64,000 nucleotides of DNA from Fructobacillus sp. CRL 2054 (lineage in GTDB: Bacteria > Bacillota > Bacilli > Lactobacillales > Lactobacillaceae), in assembly GCF_028764065.1 (NCBI RefSeq), contig NZ_JACOFN010000002.1, forward strand, positions 90,017 through 154,016, read 5' to 3'. The notes beneath the pieces are model-generated. The model made no database searches and was not told the origin of the DNA. It saw only the letters and a list, made by a program, of their open reading frames with translations. Shown here piece after piece: positions 18,009 through 27,754 of this stretch (position 1 is the stretch's first letter; the number at the start of each line of letters is the position of its first letter). The position numbers were made by a program, and so were the translations under genes.

Positions 18009-20102
18009 ATGACCTTGATTGAATTAATGGTTGTCTTAGTGACTGGGGTGGCGCTTTCAAGCATCATCTCGCACTTTGTCCCGGCCATTCCCATCTCACT
18101 TTTCCAAATTGCCATTGGTGTCTTGCTAGCAACCATGGGTCACATCGACGTGGAAGTCGATTCCCACTGGTTCATGATGCTTTTCGTTGCACCAATCCTG
18201 TTTAACGATTCCTGGCGCTTCCCCAAGCGAGAGCTTTGGGAGTTACGAGCACCAATTTTGCTGAATGCCATCTTGCTGGTCTTAGTGACCACCATTCTTG
18301 GTGGTTACGCCATCCACTGGCTGATTCCGCAGCTACCTCTGTCAGTTGCTTTGGCTTTGGCCGCGGTGCTGTCGCCAACCGATCCGGTGGCCGTACAAGC
18401 GATTGCCAAGCGAGTGAAGTTGCCAGAAAACCTGTTACACGTTGTGACTGGTGAAAGTCTGGTTAACGATGCAACTGGTTTGGTTTCCTTTAACACCGCG
18501 GTGAAGGCCACGGTGGCTGGTACCTTTGTGCTAGGGGATGCCCTGTTAAACTTCGCCTGGATGACGGTCGTTGGAACTATCATTGGAATTGTCCTTGGGG
18601 CGGGAATCATTACGTTCCGTAACTGGGTGTCTCAGGCTGGTCTAGCGGATGTCGTCTTTTATACGATTTTGACGATTTTGATGCCCTTCATGATTTTCTG
18701 GGCGGCCGAAGGGGTACATGCCTCCGGCTTGATTGCCGTGGTAACTGGTGGTGTGGCCGCTAAGATTTTGTCCGACCGCAAGGCCAACTTGCTCTCGGCT
18801 GAAGCGACGATTGTTTCCGTGCATTCCTGGGAAGTGATTGTCTACGTTTTGAACGGATTGATTTTCGTTCTGTTGGGAATTACCTTACCAAACGCCTTGC
18901 ACAGCATCTTAAAGAACACGGCCATTGCTAACTGGCAGGCCTTTCTATATGGTTTTGCCGTTTGGTTCATCGTCTTTGCTCTGCGTGTGCTTTGGGCCTA
19001 CTTCATTCAGTTGGGACAACACTGGCACCACCGTCAGACGGCTGTTTCCTTCCGTTCTGCTATCGTATCTGGTTTAACTGGTGTTCGTGGGGCGGTCACA
19101 ATGGCTGCTGTTTTGACGGTGCCAACCGTCACGGCGACAGGGGCTGCCTTTGTTGGACGCGACCTGGTGATTTTTATCGCTGCGGTTGTCGTTGTGCTAT
19201 CCTTAGTGATGGCCTCGATTATGTTGCCCTTGGTCACAAAGGAAGCCAGCCAGCATGATTTCACGCAGCCGGAATCGGTGACGTCGGTTAACGATAGCGA
19301 TGAGCGTCCGAAGGCGGATTTGTCGGAACGGCGGGCGCGACTTTGGATTACCCGTGTGGGGATTCAGCAGTTACGTGAGATGCAGACGGAAGATAATCGT
19401 CGGATTATCCACGAATTGATTTCCCGTCGTCAAAAGTCGGCCCGTGTCTTGCGCCATAGCCTGCATGATAATCAGGATCAGTCGGACTTTGCAGCCGAAA
19501 AGGAACTGGAATTGCAGGAACTGGCTTTGCAGGCACAGCGGGACCGATTGCAGCAGTTGTTGGTCGAAGAAACAATTTCGCCTGTCACTTACGGTGTTCA
19601 AGCCAAGCGCTTGGATCAGTTTGAAGCCGACCTTGGTTCGGACCGCGATTTGGTCTGGACAAAGCGTTTGAAATGGCTTTACCGCCGTTTGCTAGCTGAT
19701 ATCCGAATTTGGTGGTCAGATGAAGAATCTGACACCGTCTACGAGGAATCGGGTATTGCCAAGCGGGAGATGGCTAAGGCGGCCATCAAGGCCCTGTCTG
19801 ATTTTGTCAGCGGGCAGGTGGGGGATACAGTAACCCACCGAATCATTCGACAGACGGCCTATAACTTAATTGTTATCTACCGTTATCAAATCGAAATGAC
19901 CAAGCACGTGCCATCCTTTGACCAGCAGGAAGAGGATGACCGCAAGCGCTTGGAATTAGAATTAAAGGCTCTGTCAGCCGAACGCGACATGGTTCAACAG
20001 CTCTACGACCAAAAGCGGATTACAAGGCAGACAAGTATTAATTTAAGACAGTATATTAACTATGCGGAGACCCGAGCTTTGGTCGGCCGTAACGAGGAGT
20101 AA
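18009..20102 (+). CDS. Cation:proton antiporter, CPA1/NhaP family
   Basis: A 697-residue membrane transporter predicted to exchange Na+ or K+ for H+. The first 410 residues contain about a dozen hydrophobic segments and the family motifs SPTDPVAVQAI and GESLVNDATGLV, including the ion-binding Asp residues. The remaining 280 residues form a hydrophilic, charged, coiled-coil-like cytoplasmic domain of unknown role. It sits between murB and cdaA, three bases from the latter, in an apparent operon with the c-di-AMP cyclase. Since c-di-AMP controls K+ and osmotic balance, a shared role is plausible but inferred. Confidence 0.9.
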   Translation: MTLIELMVVLVTGVALSSIISHFVPAIPISLFQIAIGVLLATMGHIDVEVDSHWFMMLFVAPILFNDSWRFPKRELWELRAPILLNAILLVLVTTILGGYAIHWLIPQLPLSVALALAAVLSPTDPVAVQAIAKRVKLPENLLHVVTGESLVNDATGLVSFNTAVKATVAGTFVLGDALLNFAWMTVVGTIIGIVLGAGIITFRNWVSQAGLADVVFYTILTILMPFMIFWAAEGVHASGLIAVVTGGVAAKILSDRKANLLSAEATIVSVHSWEVIVYVLNGLIFVLLGITLPNALHSILKNTAIANWQAFLYGFAVWFIVFALRVLWAYFIQLGQHWHHRQTAVSFRSAIVSGLTGVRGAVTMAAVLTVPTVTATGAAFVGRDLVIFIAAVVVVLSLVMASIMLPLVTKEASQHDFTQPESVTSVNDSDERPKADLSERRARLWITRVGIQQLREMQTEDNRRIIHELISRRQKSARVLRHSLHDNQDQSDFAAEKELELQELALQAQRDRLQQLLVEETISPVTYGVQAKRLDQFEADLGSDRDLVWTKRLKWLYRRLLADIRIWWSDEESDTVYEESGIAKREMAKAAIKALSDFVSGQVGDTVTHRIIRQTAYNLIVIYRYQIEMTKHVPSFDQQEEDDRKRLELELKALSAERDMVQQLYDQKRITRQTSINLRQYINYAETRALVGRNEE

Positions 20103-20105
20103 AAA

Positions 20106-20930
20106 ATGGGAATTTGGGCGTACATGACCTCAAGCAACCTGGCCCACGTGGCAGATATTTTGATCATTTGGTTCTTGTTGTACAAGGTCATTACATTTGT
20201 TGAAGGAACGCGTGCCCTCCAGATTTTATTTGGAGTTGGTGCTATTGTTCTGGTCAAAGTCATTGCCTGGTCACTCGGCCTGGTAGTGCTTTCATGGTTG
20301 ATGGATCAGATTATTACCTGGGCGCCAATTGCCTTGGTAGTTGTCTTCCAGCAGGAGATTCGAAGGGGACTGGAAAGTCTGGGCCGCCGGATTACGGTTC
20401 GTAAGCAGCACCTGGATAACGAACAGGCCCGTGAATTGATTCGCGGATTAGACATGGCTTTACAGTACATGTCCAAGCGCCGTATTGGGGCCTTGATTAC
20501 AATTAATGGGAAAGATTCCCTTGATGAATATATCAAGACGGGGATTCCATTGAATGCGACCGTGACCGGTCAGCTTTTGATTAACATCTTTATTCCAAAC
20601 ACACCATTGCACGATGGTGCGGTGATTATTAACGATGATCAGATTGCCGTGGCCGCCGCTTACTTGCCACTATCTGAGTCAACTCGTATTCCCAAAGAAT
20701 TGGGAACCCGTCACCGTGCCGCCGTTGGTATTTCGGAAGCAACGGATGCTGTTACGGTTGTTGTTTCAGAAGAAACTGGAGAGGTTTCAATCACGCAACG
20801 TGGTGACCTGCTTCGTAACATGGATCAGAAGTCTTACATGAACTTCTTTGAAAAGCAGTGGGTTGAACCGGTTGAAAAGCCACGCCGATTTGCTTGGCTC
20901 CAATTCTTAACGAAAGGGAGGAAGTCATGA
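20106..20930 (+). CDS. cdaA: Diadenylate cyclase CdaA (DacA)
   Basis: The membrane-bound enzyme that makes cyclic di-AMP from two ATP. Three hydrophobic segments in the first 85 residues are followed by the DAC domain with DGA (residues 170-172, in LHDGAVII) and RHR (202-204, in TRHRAAVG), the catalytic and ATP-binding motifs. The 274-residue length is standard. The stop overlaps cdaR (ATGA). The cdaA-cdaR-glmM order is the conserved Firmicutes arrangement. Confidence 0.97.
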   Translation: MGIWAYMTSSNLAHVADILIIWFLLYKVITFVEGTRALQILFGVGAIVLVKVIAWSLGLVVLSWLMDQIITWAPIALVVVFQQEIRRGLESLGRRITVRKQHLDNEQARELIRGLDMALQYMSKRRIGALITINGKDSLDEYIKTGIPLNATVTGQLLINIFIPNTPLHDGAVIINDDQIAVAAAYLPLSESTRIPKELGTRHRAAVGISEATDAVTVVVSEETGEVSITQRGDLLRNMDQKSYMNFFEKQWVEPVEKPRRFAWLQFLTKGRKS

Positions 20931-21937
20931 AAAAATTAGGTTCATCAAAAATCATTAACATTATTTTCTCCTTGCTAATGGCTATTCTGTTAGCAGCCTA
21001 TGTTCTTTCAGTTAAGAACTACTCGAATTCAACAAATTCGAATAGTTATTCGTCATTAATTCCAGAAAAAAAAGCAACCCTCACGGTTCCTTTGACTTTC
21101 CAGTATGATTCAGATGACTATGTTATCGTTGGCGGTGCTTCAACGGTTTCAGTTAACGTTCAAGGTTCATCTGCCTTGGTTACTGCAGCAAAGAACCATA
21201 ACGATATTGCTGCTTCCGCTGATTTGCGCGGTTTGGGCGCTGGACAGCATACGGTTAACGTGGCTTTGTCAGGCGTCAACTCATCACTATCAGCGAATGC
21301 TTCACCTCAAACGGTGACGGTTACCCTGGCTGAAAAGTCTTCTGCTAAGAAAAATGTTAAGGTTCAGTACGATGATAGCAAAATTGCTTCTGGTTACTCG
21401 GTAACGGATGAAAGCACAGACGTGAACTCTGTGACTGTTTCAGGACCAAAGACAAACGTCGATGCCGTTTCATACGTTGGGGCCGATGTTGACTTAGATA
21501 AGAACACGAAATCCAATGTATCGGAAGCTGCCAAATTGACGGCCTACGACAAGGATGGAAACGCTGTTCAAGTGACCTTATCTCAGACAAAGGCGAACGT
21601 CAAGTTGACGTTAACAAAGGCTCAGTCAAGCAAAAAGGTGCAATTAGCAGCTCAAGCTAGCTCTGGCTCACTGAGTGCTTATGATATCTCCTTTGATCCG
21701 TCAACAGTGACAATCTACGGTTCAAGTGATACACTTAATAGCATCGATACACTGCCTGTGAGCTTAGATTTATCAAATATCACAAGTAAAACGACAAAAA
21801 GTATTACGCTAGATAAACCATCCGGTGTTGATCAACTGTCTGACCAAAAAGTCTCGGTAACCATTACACCGAAATCAACGAATAATAGTTCGAGTGCCAG
21901 CTCAAGTAGCGCAAGCTCAAGTTCTAGCAGCAACTAA
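20927..21937 (+). CDS. cdaR: CdaA regulatory protein CdaR, YbbR domains
   Basis: An extracytoplasmic regulator of CdaA anchored by one N-terminal helix (about residues 9-27). The remaining 300 residues contain repeated YbbR-type modules (for example TVPLTFQYDSDDYVIVGG and VQYDDSKIASGYSVTDE) and end in a Ser-rich tail. ATG 20927 overlaps the cdaA stop and follows AAAGGGAGG; an upstream in-frame start at 20894 lies within cdaA. Confidence 0.93.
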   Translation: MKKLGSSKIINIIFSLLMAILLAAYVLSVKNYSNSTNSNSYSSLIPEKKATLTVPLTFQYDSDDYVIVGGASTVSVNVQGSSALVTAAKNHNDIAASADLRGLGAGQHTVNVALSGVNSSLSANASPQTVTVTLAEKSSAKKNVKVQYDDSKIASGYSVTDESTDVNSVTVSGPKTNVDAVSYVGADVDLDKNTKSNVSEAAKLTAYDKDGNAVQVTLSQTKANVKLTLTKAQSSKKVQLAAQASSGSLSAYDISFDPSTVTIYGSSDTLNSIDTLPVSLDLSNITSKTTKSITLDKPSGVDQLSDQKVSVTITPKSTNNSSSASSSSASSSSSSN

Positions 21938-21981
21938 GACTTTTTAATGGCTGACAGTGAAACATATTTGGAGATAAAACA

Positions 21982-23352
21982 ATGACAGAATCACAGTTAA
22001 AATATTTTGGAACAGACGGGGTCCGAGGGGTGGCCAATCAAGGTTTAACGCCTGAATTGGCCCTCTCACTTGGTCGAGCAGGGGGAGCTATTCTCACTCG
22101 TCATAACGATAATCCCGACAAGAAGCCAGTTGTTGTTGTTGGTCAAGACACACGTATTTCATCCGAGATGTTACAAGAAGCCTTGATTTCAGGACTCCTT
22201 TCAGTGGGTGTTGATGTCTTGAACTTGGGTGTGATTACAACTCCAGCCGTTGCCTACCTAGTTGAAGCCTTGGAGGCTGACGCTGGTATCCAAATTACTG
22301 CTTCACACAATCCTGCTAAGGACAACGGAATCAAGTTCTTTGGCCAAGATGGTTTTAAGCTTTCTGATGAATTAGAGGGCGAAATCGAAGCTATTTTGGA
22401 TGGAGAAGATGGTGACCAATTGCCACGTCCTTCAGCCGAAGGATTGGGTGTGGTTTCTCACTATCAAGAGGGTGCTCAGAAGTACTTGGCCTTCTTGCAA
22501 AAGACGGTTCCTGCTGATTTGGCTGGTTTCCGGATTGCTTTGGATGGGGCTAACGGTGCCACATCTGATTTGTTGCCACGTTTGTTTGCTGATCTTGGCA
22601 TTGACTTTGAAACGATGGGAACTGAACCCGACGGTTTGAACATCAACGACCATGTTGGGTCAACACATCCCGAAGCCCTTGTTCAAATGGTTCAAAATGG
22701 TGAATTTGACGCTGGTTTGGCCTTTGATGGCGACGGTGACCGTTTGATTGCCGTTGATGCCGAGGGAAACATTGTCGATGGTGATAAAATCATGTATATC
22801 ACTGCCAAGGCTTTGAATGACCAGGGCCGTTTGAAGCACCAGACTGTTGTGTCAACGGTGATGTCAAACATCGGCTTCTACAAGGCCTTGGAAGCAGCCG
22901 GTATTTCCTCTGTTAAAACACAAGTCGGTGATCGTTACGTTATGGAAAAGATGGTCGAAGACGATGACAACTTGGGTGGGGAACAGTCCGGACACATTAT
23001 TTTCCGTGACTGGGCCAAGACTGGTGACGGCCTTTTGACAGCCTTGCAACTCTTGCAGGTCATGAAGGATTCTGGCCAGACTTTGCAAGAATTGGCAGAA
23101 CCAGTGACGATTTACCCACAGAAGTTGGTGAACGTGCCGGTTGCTGATAAGAAGGCAATCATGGATAACCCTGTTTTGAAGGAAAAAATTGCCGCTGTTG
23201 AAAAGCAAATGGCAGGGGACGGTCGTGTCCTTGTGCGCCCTTCAGGAACGGAAGCCTTGATTCGTGTTATGGCGGAAGCTAAGACACCTGAACTAGTGGA
23301 TGGTTATGTCGCCCAACTAGTTGAAACTGTAAAAGAAATTACAGCTGAATAA
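21982..23352 (+). CDS. glmM: Phosphoglucosamine mutase
   Basis: Converts glucosamine-6-phosphate to glucosamine-1-phosphate for UDP-GlcNAc synthesis. The phosphoserine loop TASHNP (Ser108), the Mg-binding FDGDGDRL and the phosphate-binding [10 protein letters not shown] are present, and FGTDGVRG opens the protein. The 456 residues are family length. It closes the cdaA-cdaR-glmM cluster, in which GlmM is known in other Firmicutes to bind and inhibit CdaA. Confidence 0.97.
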   Translation: MTESQLKYFGTDGVRGVANQGLTPELALSLGRAGGAILTRHNDNPDKKPVVVVGQDTRISSEMLQEALISGLLSVGVDVLNLGVITTPAVAYLVEALEADAGIQITASHNPAKDNGIKFFGQDGFKLSDELEGEIEAILDGEDGDQLPRPSAEGLGVVSHYQEGAQKYLAFLQKTVPADLAGFRIALDGANGATSDLLPRLFADLGIDFETMGTEPDGLNINDHVGSTHPEALVQMVQNGEFDAGLAFDGDGDRLIAVDAEGNIVDGDKIMYITAKALNDQGRLKHQTVVSTVMSNIGFYKALEAAGISSVKTQVGDRYVMEKMVEDDDNLGGEQSGHIIFRDWAKTGDGLLTALQLLQVMKDSGQTLQELAEPVTIYPQKLVNVPVADKKAIMDNPVLKEKIAAVEKQMAGDGRVLVRPSGTEALIRVMAEAKTPELVDGYVAQLVETVKEITAE

Positions 23353-23360
23353 TGGATTTA

Positions 23361-23396
23361 AACCAAGAAAGCGAGTCTCGTTTTCTTGGTTTTTTC
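23361..23396 (+). terminator. Rho-independent terminator after glmM
   Basis: AACCAAGAAA pairs with TTTCTTGGTT around a GCGAG/CTCG extension, followed by a T run. Confidence 0.9.
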
Positions 23397-23429
23397 GTGT
23401 CAGTCTGGCCAAGAAAATACCGGTAAATC

Positions 23430-23438
23430 TGGTATAAT
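23430..23438 (+). promoter_or_regulatory. Extended -10 promoter of the rnc-smc-ftsY transcript
   Basis: TG-G-TATAAT is a perfect extended -10 element (TATAAT at 23433-23438). The -35 region is poor. Confidence 0.65.
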
Positions 23439-23470
23439 AGTAACTAATTGAAACATGAGAGGAAGACAAA

Positions 23471-24169
23471 GTGTCACCAGAAGAATTCATAGACTATCTA
23501 AGTAAGAATTACCATGTCAACTTTGACAACGTGGACCTGTTAAAGGAAGCGTTGACACAACGAAACTACCTAAACGAGCATCCAAAGGAAAAGGGCCGGG
23601 ACTACCAACGTCTCGAGTTCTTAGGGGATGCCATTATGCAGGCATCGGTAACAGAGTACCTTTTCAAGCGTTATCCTGACTGGGACGAAGGTCAACTTAC
23701 TGAAATGCGAATCACAATGGTTCAAACCAAGTCCTTCGCACACTTTTCTCAAGTTATCCACTTGAACGAAGCCATTCGTTTGGGTAAGGGGGAAGAGATG
23801 AACGGTGCTCGCCACCGTCCTTCACTATTAGAGGATATCTGGGAAGCCTTCATTGGTGCCTTATTCTTAGATCAAGGTCAAGAAGCCGTGGTAAAGCTAT
23901 TAAATCAAACAGTCTTTGCTGCCATTGACGAGCATTTCTTCGACCAATTTATTGACTTCAAGTCCCGTTTGCAAGAAAAATTGCAGGCCAAGGGAACGGT
24001 TGATATTACCTACAACATTGAAGATGAAGAACGTAATGAGGACAACAGCCAAGTCTTTAAGGTATCCGTTGCTTTGAACGGCCGTATCTTAGCCTATGGC
24101 TTTGGTTCATCAATCAAGGATGCTGAAAAGGCAGCCGCACAACAAGCATTGGTTGATCTATCTGAATAA
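23471..24169 (+). CDS. rnc: Ribonuclease III
   Basis: The double-strand-specific endonuclease that processes rRNA precursors and regulatory RNAs. The catalytic signature RLEFLGDAIMQA (residues 46-57) and EDIWEAFIGALFLD supply the metal-binding acids; a dsRNA-binding domain occupies about residues 155-232. It uses a GTG start after AGAGGAAG. It is followed 15 bases later by smc, the usual Firmicutes order. Confidence 0.96.
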   Translation: MSPEEFIDYLSKNYHVNFDNVDLLKEALTQRNYLNEHPKEKGRDYQRLEFLGDAIMQASVTEYLFKRYPDWDEGQLTEMRITMVQTKSFAHFSQVIHLNEAIRLGKGEEMNGARHRPSLLEDIWEAFIGALFLDQGQEAVVKLLNQTVFAAIDEHFFDQFIDFKSRLQEKLQAKGTVDITYNIEDEERNEDNSQVFKVSVALNGRILAYGFGSSIKDAEKAAAQQALVDLSE

Positions 24170-24184
24170 ATTGAGTAGAGAAGT

Positions 24185-27100
24185 ATGAAACTAAAAACGC
24201 TGGAGATTATTGGCTTTAAATCTTTTGCCAATAAAACCGTCATTGACTTTCAGAAGGGGATGACGGGAATTGTCGGGCCAAATGGTTCTGGTAAATCAAA
24301 TATTATTGAAGCAATCCGCTGGGTGATGGGCGAGCAGTCTGCAAAGGACTTGCGCGGTAACAAAATGGCGGACGTTATTTTTGCTGGAACAAAAGACCGT
24401 AAAGCCTTAAACCGTGCGGAAGTTTCGATTACTTTTGATAATTCAGATCACTACATTCAGTCCGATTTCTCTGAATTGCGAATTACCCGACGACTCTATC
24501 GTTCAGGTGAATCTTCTTACCAAATGAATGGGGCTGACTGCCGTTTGAAGGATATTCATGAGCTCTTCATGGATACTGGATTGGGCCGCGATGGTTTCTC
24601 CATCATCTCCCAGGGGCAGGTTGAAAAGATTTTCTCTGCTAAGCCGGAAGAACGGCGCGGTATCATCGAAGAAGTTGCTGGTGTTTACAAGTACAAGCAG
24701 AACAAAACTCAGGCCGAAAAGGACCTAGCTGTGACTGACGATAACCTCGCCCGTGTGGCGGATATCGTTCATGAAGTGGAAGGTCGTTTGACACCGCTTG
24801 AAAAGCAGGCCGAGAGTGCCAAAGAATACTTGGAAAAGCGGGAACGCTACGAGCAGTTGGACCAGGTCCGCTTGACCCGTTCCATCCTTTCTTTGCAAGG
24901 TAAAGTCGTTGCCCAGGGCAAGACTTTAGACGAAAAGAAGCAGGATGTCTCAGAAAAGCAGACTGCCTTAGCTGCTCACAAGGAGTTACTTGCTAGCACT
25001 CGTGCTGAATTAGCTTCCGTTCAAGAGGCAAAAGACCAGTTGTCACAGGACATTCTGACTAAAACGCAGCAGCGTGAGCAGATGATTGGGAACCAGAAAT
25101 TGGCTTCTCAGGAGGCTGACTCCTTACAGCGTGAGTCGGAAACCTTGGTGAAGCAGCAAGCGACTTTGACCACTCAGGGTGAACAGGCCGCTTCGCAGTT
25201 AGCCGAAGTGGATGAGCAGGCAAGTTTGCTCTCAACAAAGGAAGCTGAATTAAAGAAAACGATTCAACAGATTGAAGCTAACCACGGCCAACAACAGGTT
25301 GACCGAATCAAGGCTGATTTGGAAAGTAACCGGCAGGCTTACGTGGCGGTTATGCAGGATTTGGCAACCTACCACAACAAGGTGACTTTTGAAGAGAAGG
25401 CCTTGGCGCAAAACCAGGAGCAAAAGGCTCGTAAGCAGGAGCTGTTGAAGGCTGCTGAAGAAGCATTGGCAGTTGCTCAAAAGAACTTGGCGGACTATCA
25501 AAAGGAACACCCAGACCAGCAGGCAGGGGAGAACCCTTACCTTGCGCAGTTGGATGAGGCTAAAAATCAGTTGAACCAGGCTAAGCAGTCCTATCAGGCG
25601 GCCCAGCAGGACTGGCAGAAGGCCTCCTATGATTTGGATAAGGCGCAATCAGTTTACCAGGCAGAATCATCTCTGGATGAGTACGCTGGTTTTTATCAGG
25701 GTGTTAAAAATTTGATGGCACCGGCCGTTAAGCGCAACTTCCCAGGTATTCGGGGAGTTGTGGCTGAATTGGTGGAGGTACCTCAGCAGTACACCAAGGC
25801 TGTGGAAACGGTCTTAGGTGGTGCCTTGCAGAATGTGGTTGTGGATTCAACTAAGACTGCTAAGAGCATTGTTCAATATTTGACTAAGAACCGAAAGGGA
25901 CGTGTCACCCTTCTTCCTGAAGATAGTATTCGTTCCCGTACGGCCCGCGATGTCTACCGTGCCGAACAGGAACAGGGCTTCATTGGCATTGCTTCTGATT
26001 TGGTCACCATGCCAAAGGGAATGGAAAACATCCTGACCAATTTATTGGGAACGACTTTGGTTGTTCAAGACTTGGATGCGGCGACCCGTGTCGCTCGTGC
26101 TGTTCAGAACCGCTTGCGTGTGGTTTCTCTTGATGGTCAGTTGGTGAACGCTGGTGGATCGATTACCGGAGGTGCTAACCACCGTCAGGGTCCATCTGTT
26201 TTGTCACGACAGGTTGAGTTAAAGGCGAAGACGGATGCTTTGGCTGAACAAAAGGCCCGAGTTGAAAAGTTGGTTGCTTTACGTAATCAAGAACAGGCCC
26301 GTGTGAACCAGCTTTCTGATAAAGTGCAGGAGCTTTCGGCTTCCTACTACGACTTTGAAAACCAGGGTCAGCAGGTTGACTATCAGTTGACTGCTTTGAA
26401 GGATGCTTTGGCACAAGTAGAAACCAAGGTGCAAACTTTGACCCTTGATTTGGCCGATTTGAAGGCTGATGAAGAAGATAGTCAGGCGGAACTTTCGCAA
26501 TCCAAGCAGGCACTGCTAGAAAAGGAAAGTGCCCAAGCCCAGGCTGAAGCGACGACCGCTGACCTAACTGAGAAGTTAAGCCAGGTGGAAGAAGAACAGG
26601 CCGGCTATCAGGAAGAAAAAGCCAACTTCCAGGCTGAAATGGCCAAGATTTCGGCTAAGCGTGAAGCGGCGCAAGCCGATAAGGAACGCTTGCAGGCCTT
26701 GTTGGCTGAATTGCAGAGTCAAACAAACGAGTTGATGACACGCCAGTCTGAAATTAAGGAACGTTTGGAACAGGCTGCAAATGGTCCGGCCTTGGCTGAA
26801 CAGCTGGCTGGCTTAGAAGAAGCCCTTCAAGCCGCCGATGACCAGTCAAAGACTTTGGCAGACCGCTTCCAGAAGCTGACACAAAAAGTCAGTGAGTTGG
26901 AAGAACAACTATCTGTTCAACAAGAAACGGTGAACCAACTCTTGATGGATGAATCAAACGCTGCCCATAGTTTGCAAACCATGCAGGAAAAGTTGGGTAA
27001 GCAGGTTTCAACTTTGCAGCAGACCTATGGTTTGACTGTTCAAAGTCAAGATGATGTTAAAGAGTCTGAACTGGATGACGGTGAAATTGATAAGACTTTG

Positions 27101-27742
27101 GCGCAGATTAAGCGAGCCTTGGATTCCTTAGGCCCAGTTAACATTGCAGCCATCCAAGAGTACGAAGAAATTAAGGAACGTCACACTTTCTTGACTCAAC
27201 AGGCCAGCGATTTGGAGCAGGCGAAGGCGACTTTGCAAGCCACCATTGATGAGATGGACCAAGAGGTGAAAGTGCGCTTTAAGGAAACCTTTGACCAAGT
27301 GGCCGAGCACTTTAAGGATGTCTTTACGAAGATGTTTGCCGGGGGCCAGGCTCAAATTGAGTTGACGGATCCCGAGCACTTGCTCACCACTGGAATTGAT
27401 ATTAAGGCTCAGCCCCCTGGCAAGAAGTTCCAGCAGATGTCCTTGCTATCTGGTGGGGAAAAGGCTTTGACAGCGATTTCACTACTTTTTGCCATTTTGC
27501 AGGTTCGGCCAGTGCCGTTTGCTGTTTTGGATGAAGCGGAAGCGGCCTTGGATGAAGCCAATGTTGATCGTTTTGCTGCTTATCTAAAGAACTTTGGTGG
27601 TAGCACACAGTTTATTACCATTACGCATCGTAAGGGAACAATGGTTGCCGCAACTGTTTTGTATGGTGTCACTATGCAAGAGGCCGGTGTCTCGAAGATG
27701 GTCGCCGTTAACCTAGAACAAGCTGAAGAGAAACTCGCTTAA
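24185..27742 (+). CDS. smc: Chromosome partition protein Smc
   Basis: The condensin ATPase that compacts and separates chromosomes. Walker A GPNGSGKSNIIEAIRWVMGE is at residue 32 onward; two long coiled coils flank a hinge (about residues 510-670, including FPGIRGVVAELV and VNAGGSITGGA); the C-terminal head has LLSGGEKALTAISLLFA and Walker B FAVLDEAEAALD. The 1185-residue length is normal. The weak site AGAGAAG precedes the ATG. Confidence 0.97.
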   Translation: MKLKTLEIIGFKSFANKTVIDFQKGMTGIVGPNGSGKSNIIEAIRWVMGEQSAKDLRGNKMADVIFAGTKDRKALNRAEVSITFDNSDHYIQSDFSELRITRRLYRSGESSYQMNGADCRLKDIHELFMDTGLGRDGFSIISQGQVEKIFSAKPEERRGIIEEVAGVYKYKQNKTQAEKDLAVTDDNLARVADIVHEVEGRLTPLEKQAESAKEYLEKRERYEQLDQVRLTRSILSLQGKVVAQGKTLDEKKQDVSEKQTALAAHKELLASTRAELASVQEAKDQLSQDILTKTQQREQMIGNQKLASQEADSLQRESETLVKQQATLTTQGEQAASQLAEVDEQASLLSTKEAELKKTIQQIEANHGQQQVDRIKADLESNRQAYVAVMQDLATYHNKVTFEEKALAQNQEQKARKQELLKAAEEALAVAQKNLADYQKEHPDQQAGENPYLAQLDEAKNQLNQAKQSYQAAQQDWQKASYDLDKAQSVYQAESSLDEYAGFYQGVKNLMAPAVKRNFPGIRGVVAELVEVPQQYTKAVETVLGGALQNVVVDSTKTAKSIVQYLTKNRKGRVTLLPEDSIRSRTARDVYRAEQEQGFIGIASDLVTMPKGMENILTNLLGTTLVVQDLDAATRVARAVQNRLRVVSLDGQLVNAGGSITGGANHRQGPSVLSRQVELKAKTDALAEQKARVEKLVALRNQEQARVNQLSDKVQELSASYYDFENQGQQVDYQLTALKDALAQVETKVQTLTLDLADLKADEEDSQAELSQSKQALLEKESAQAQAEATTADLTEKLSQVEEEQAGYQEEKANFQAEMAKISAKREAAQADKERLQALLAELQSQTNELMTRQSEIKERLEQAANGPALAEQLAGLEEALQAADDQSKTLADRFQKLTQKVSELEEQLSVQQETVNQLLMDESNAAHSLQTMQEKLGKQVSTLQQTYGLTVQSQDDVKESELDDGEIDKTLAQIKRALDSLGPVNIAAIQEYEEIKERHTFLTQQASDLEQAKATLQATIDEMDQEVKVRFKETFDQVAEHFKDVFTKMFAGGQAQIELTDPEHLLTTGIDIKAQPPGKKFQQMSLLSGGEKALTAISLLFAILQVRPVPFAVLDEAEAALDEANVDRFAAYLKNFGGSTQFITITHRKGTMVAATVLYGVTMQEAGVSKMVAVNLEQAEEKLA

Positions 27743-27754
27743 AGGAGGGAACAC

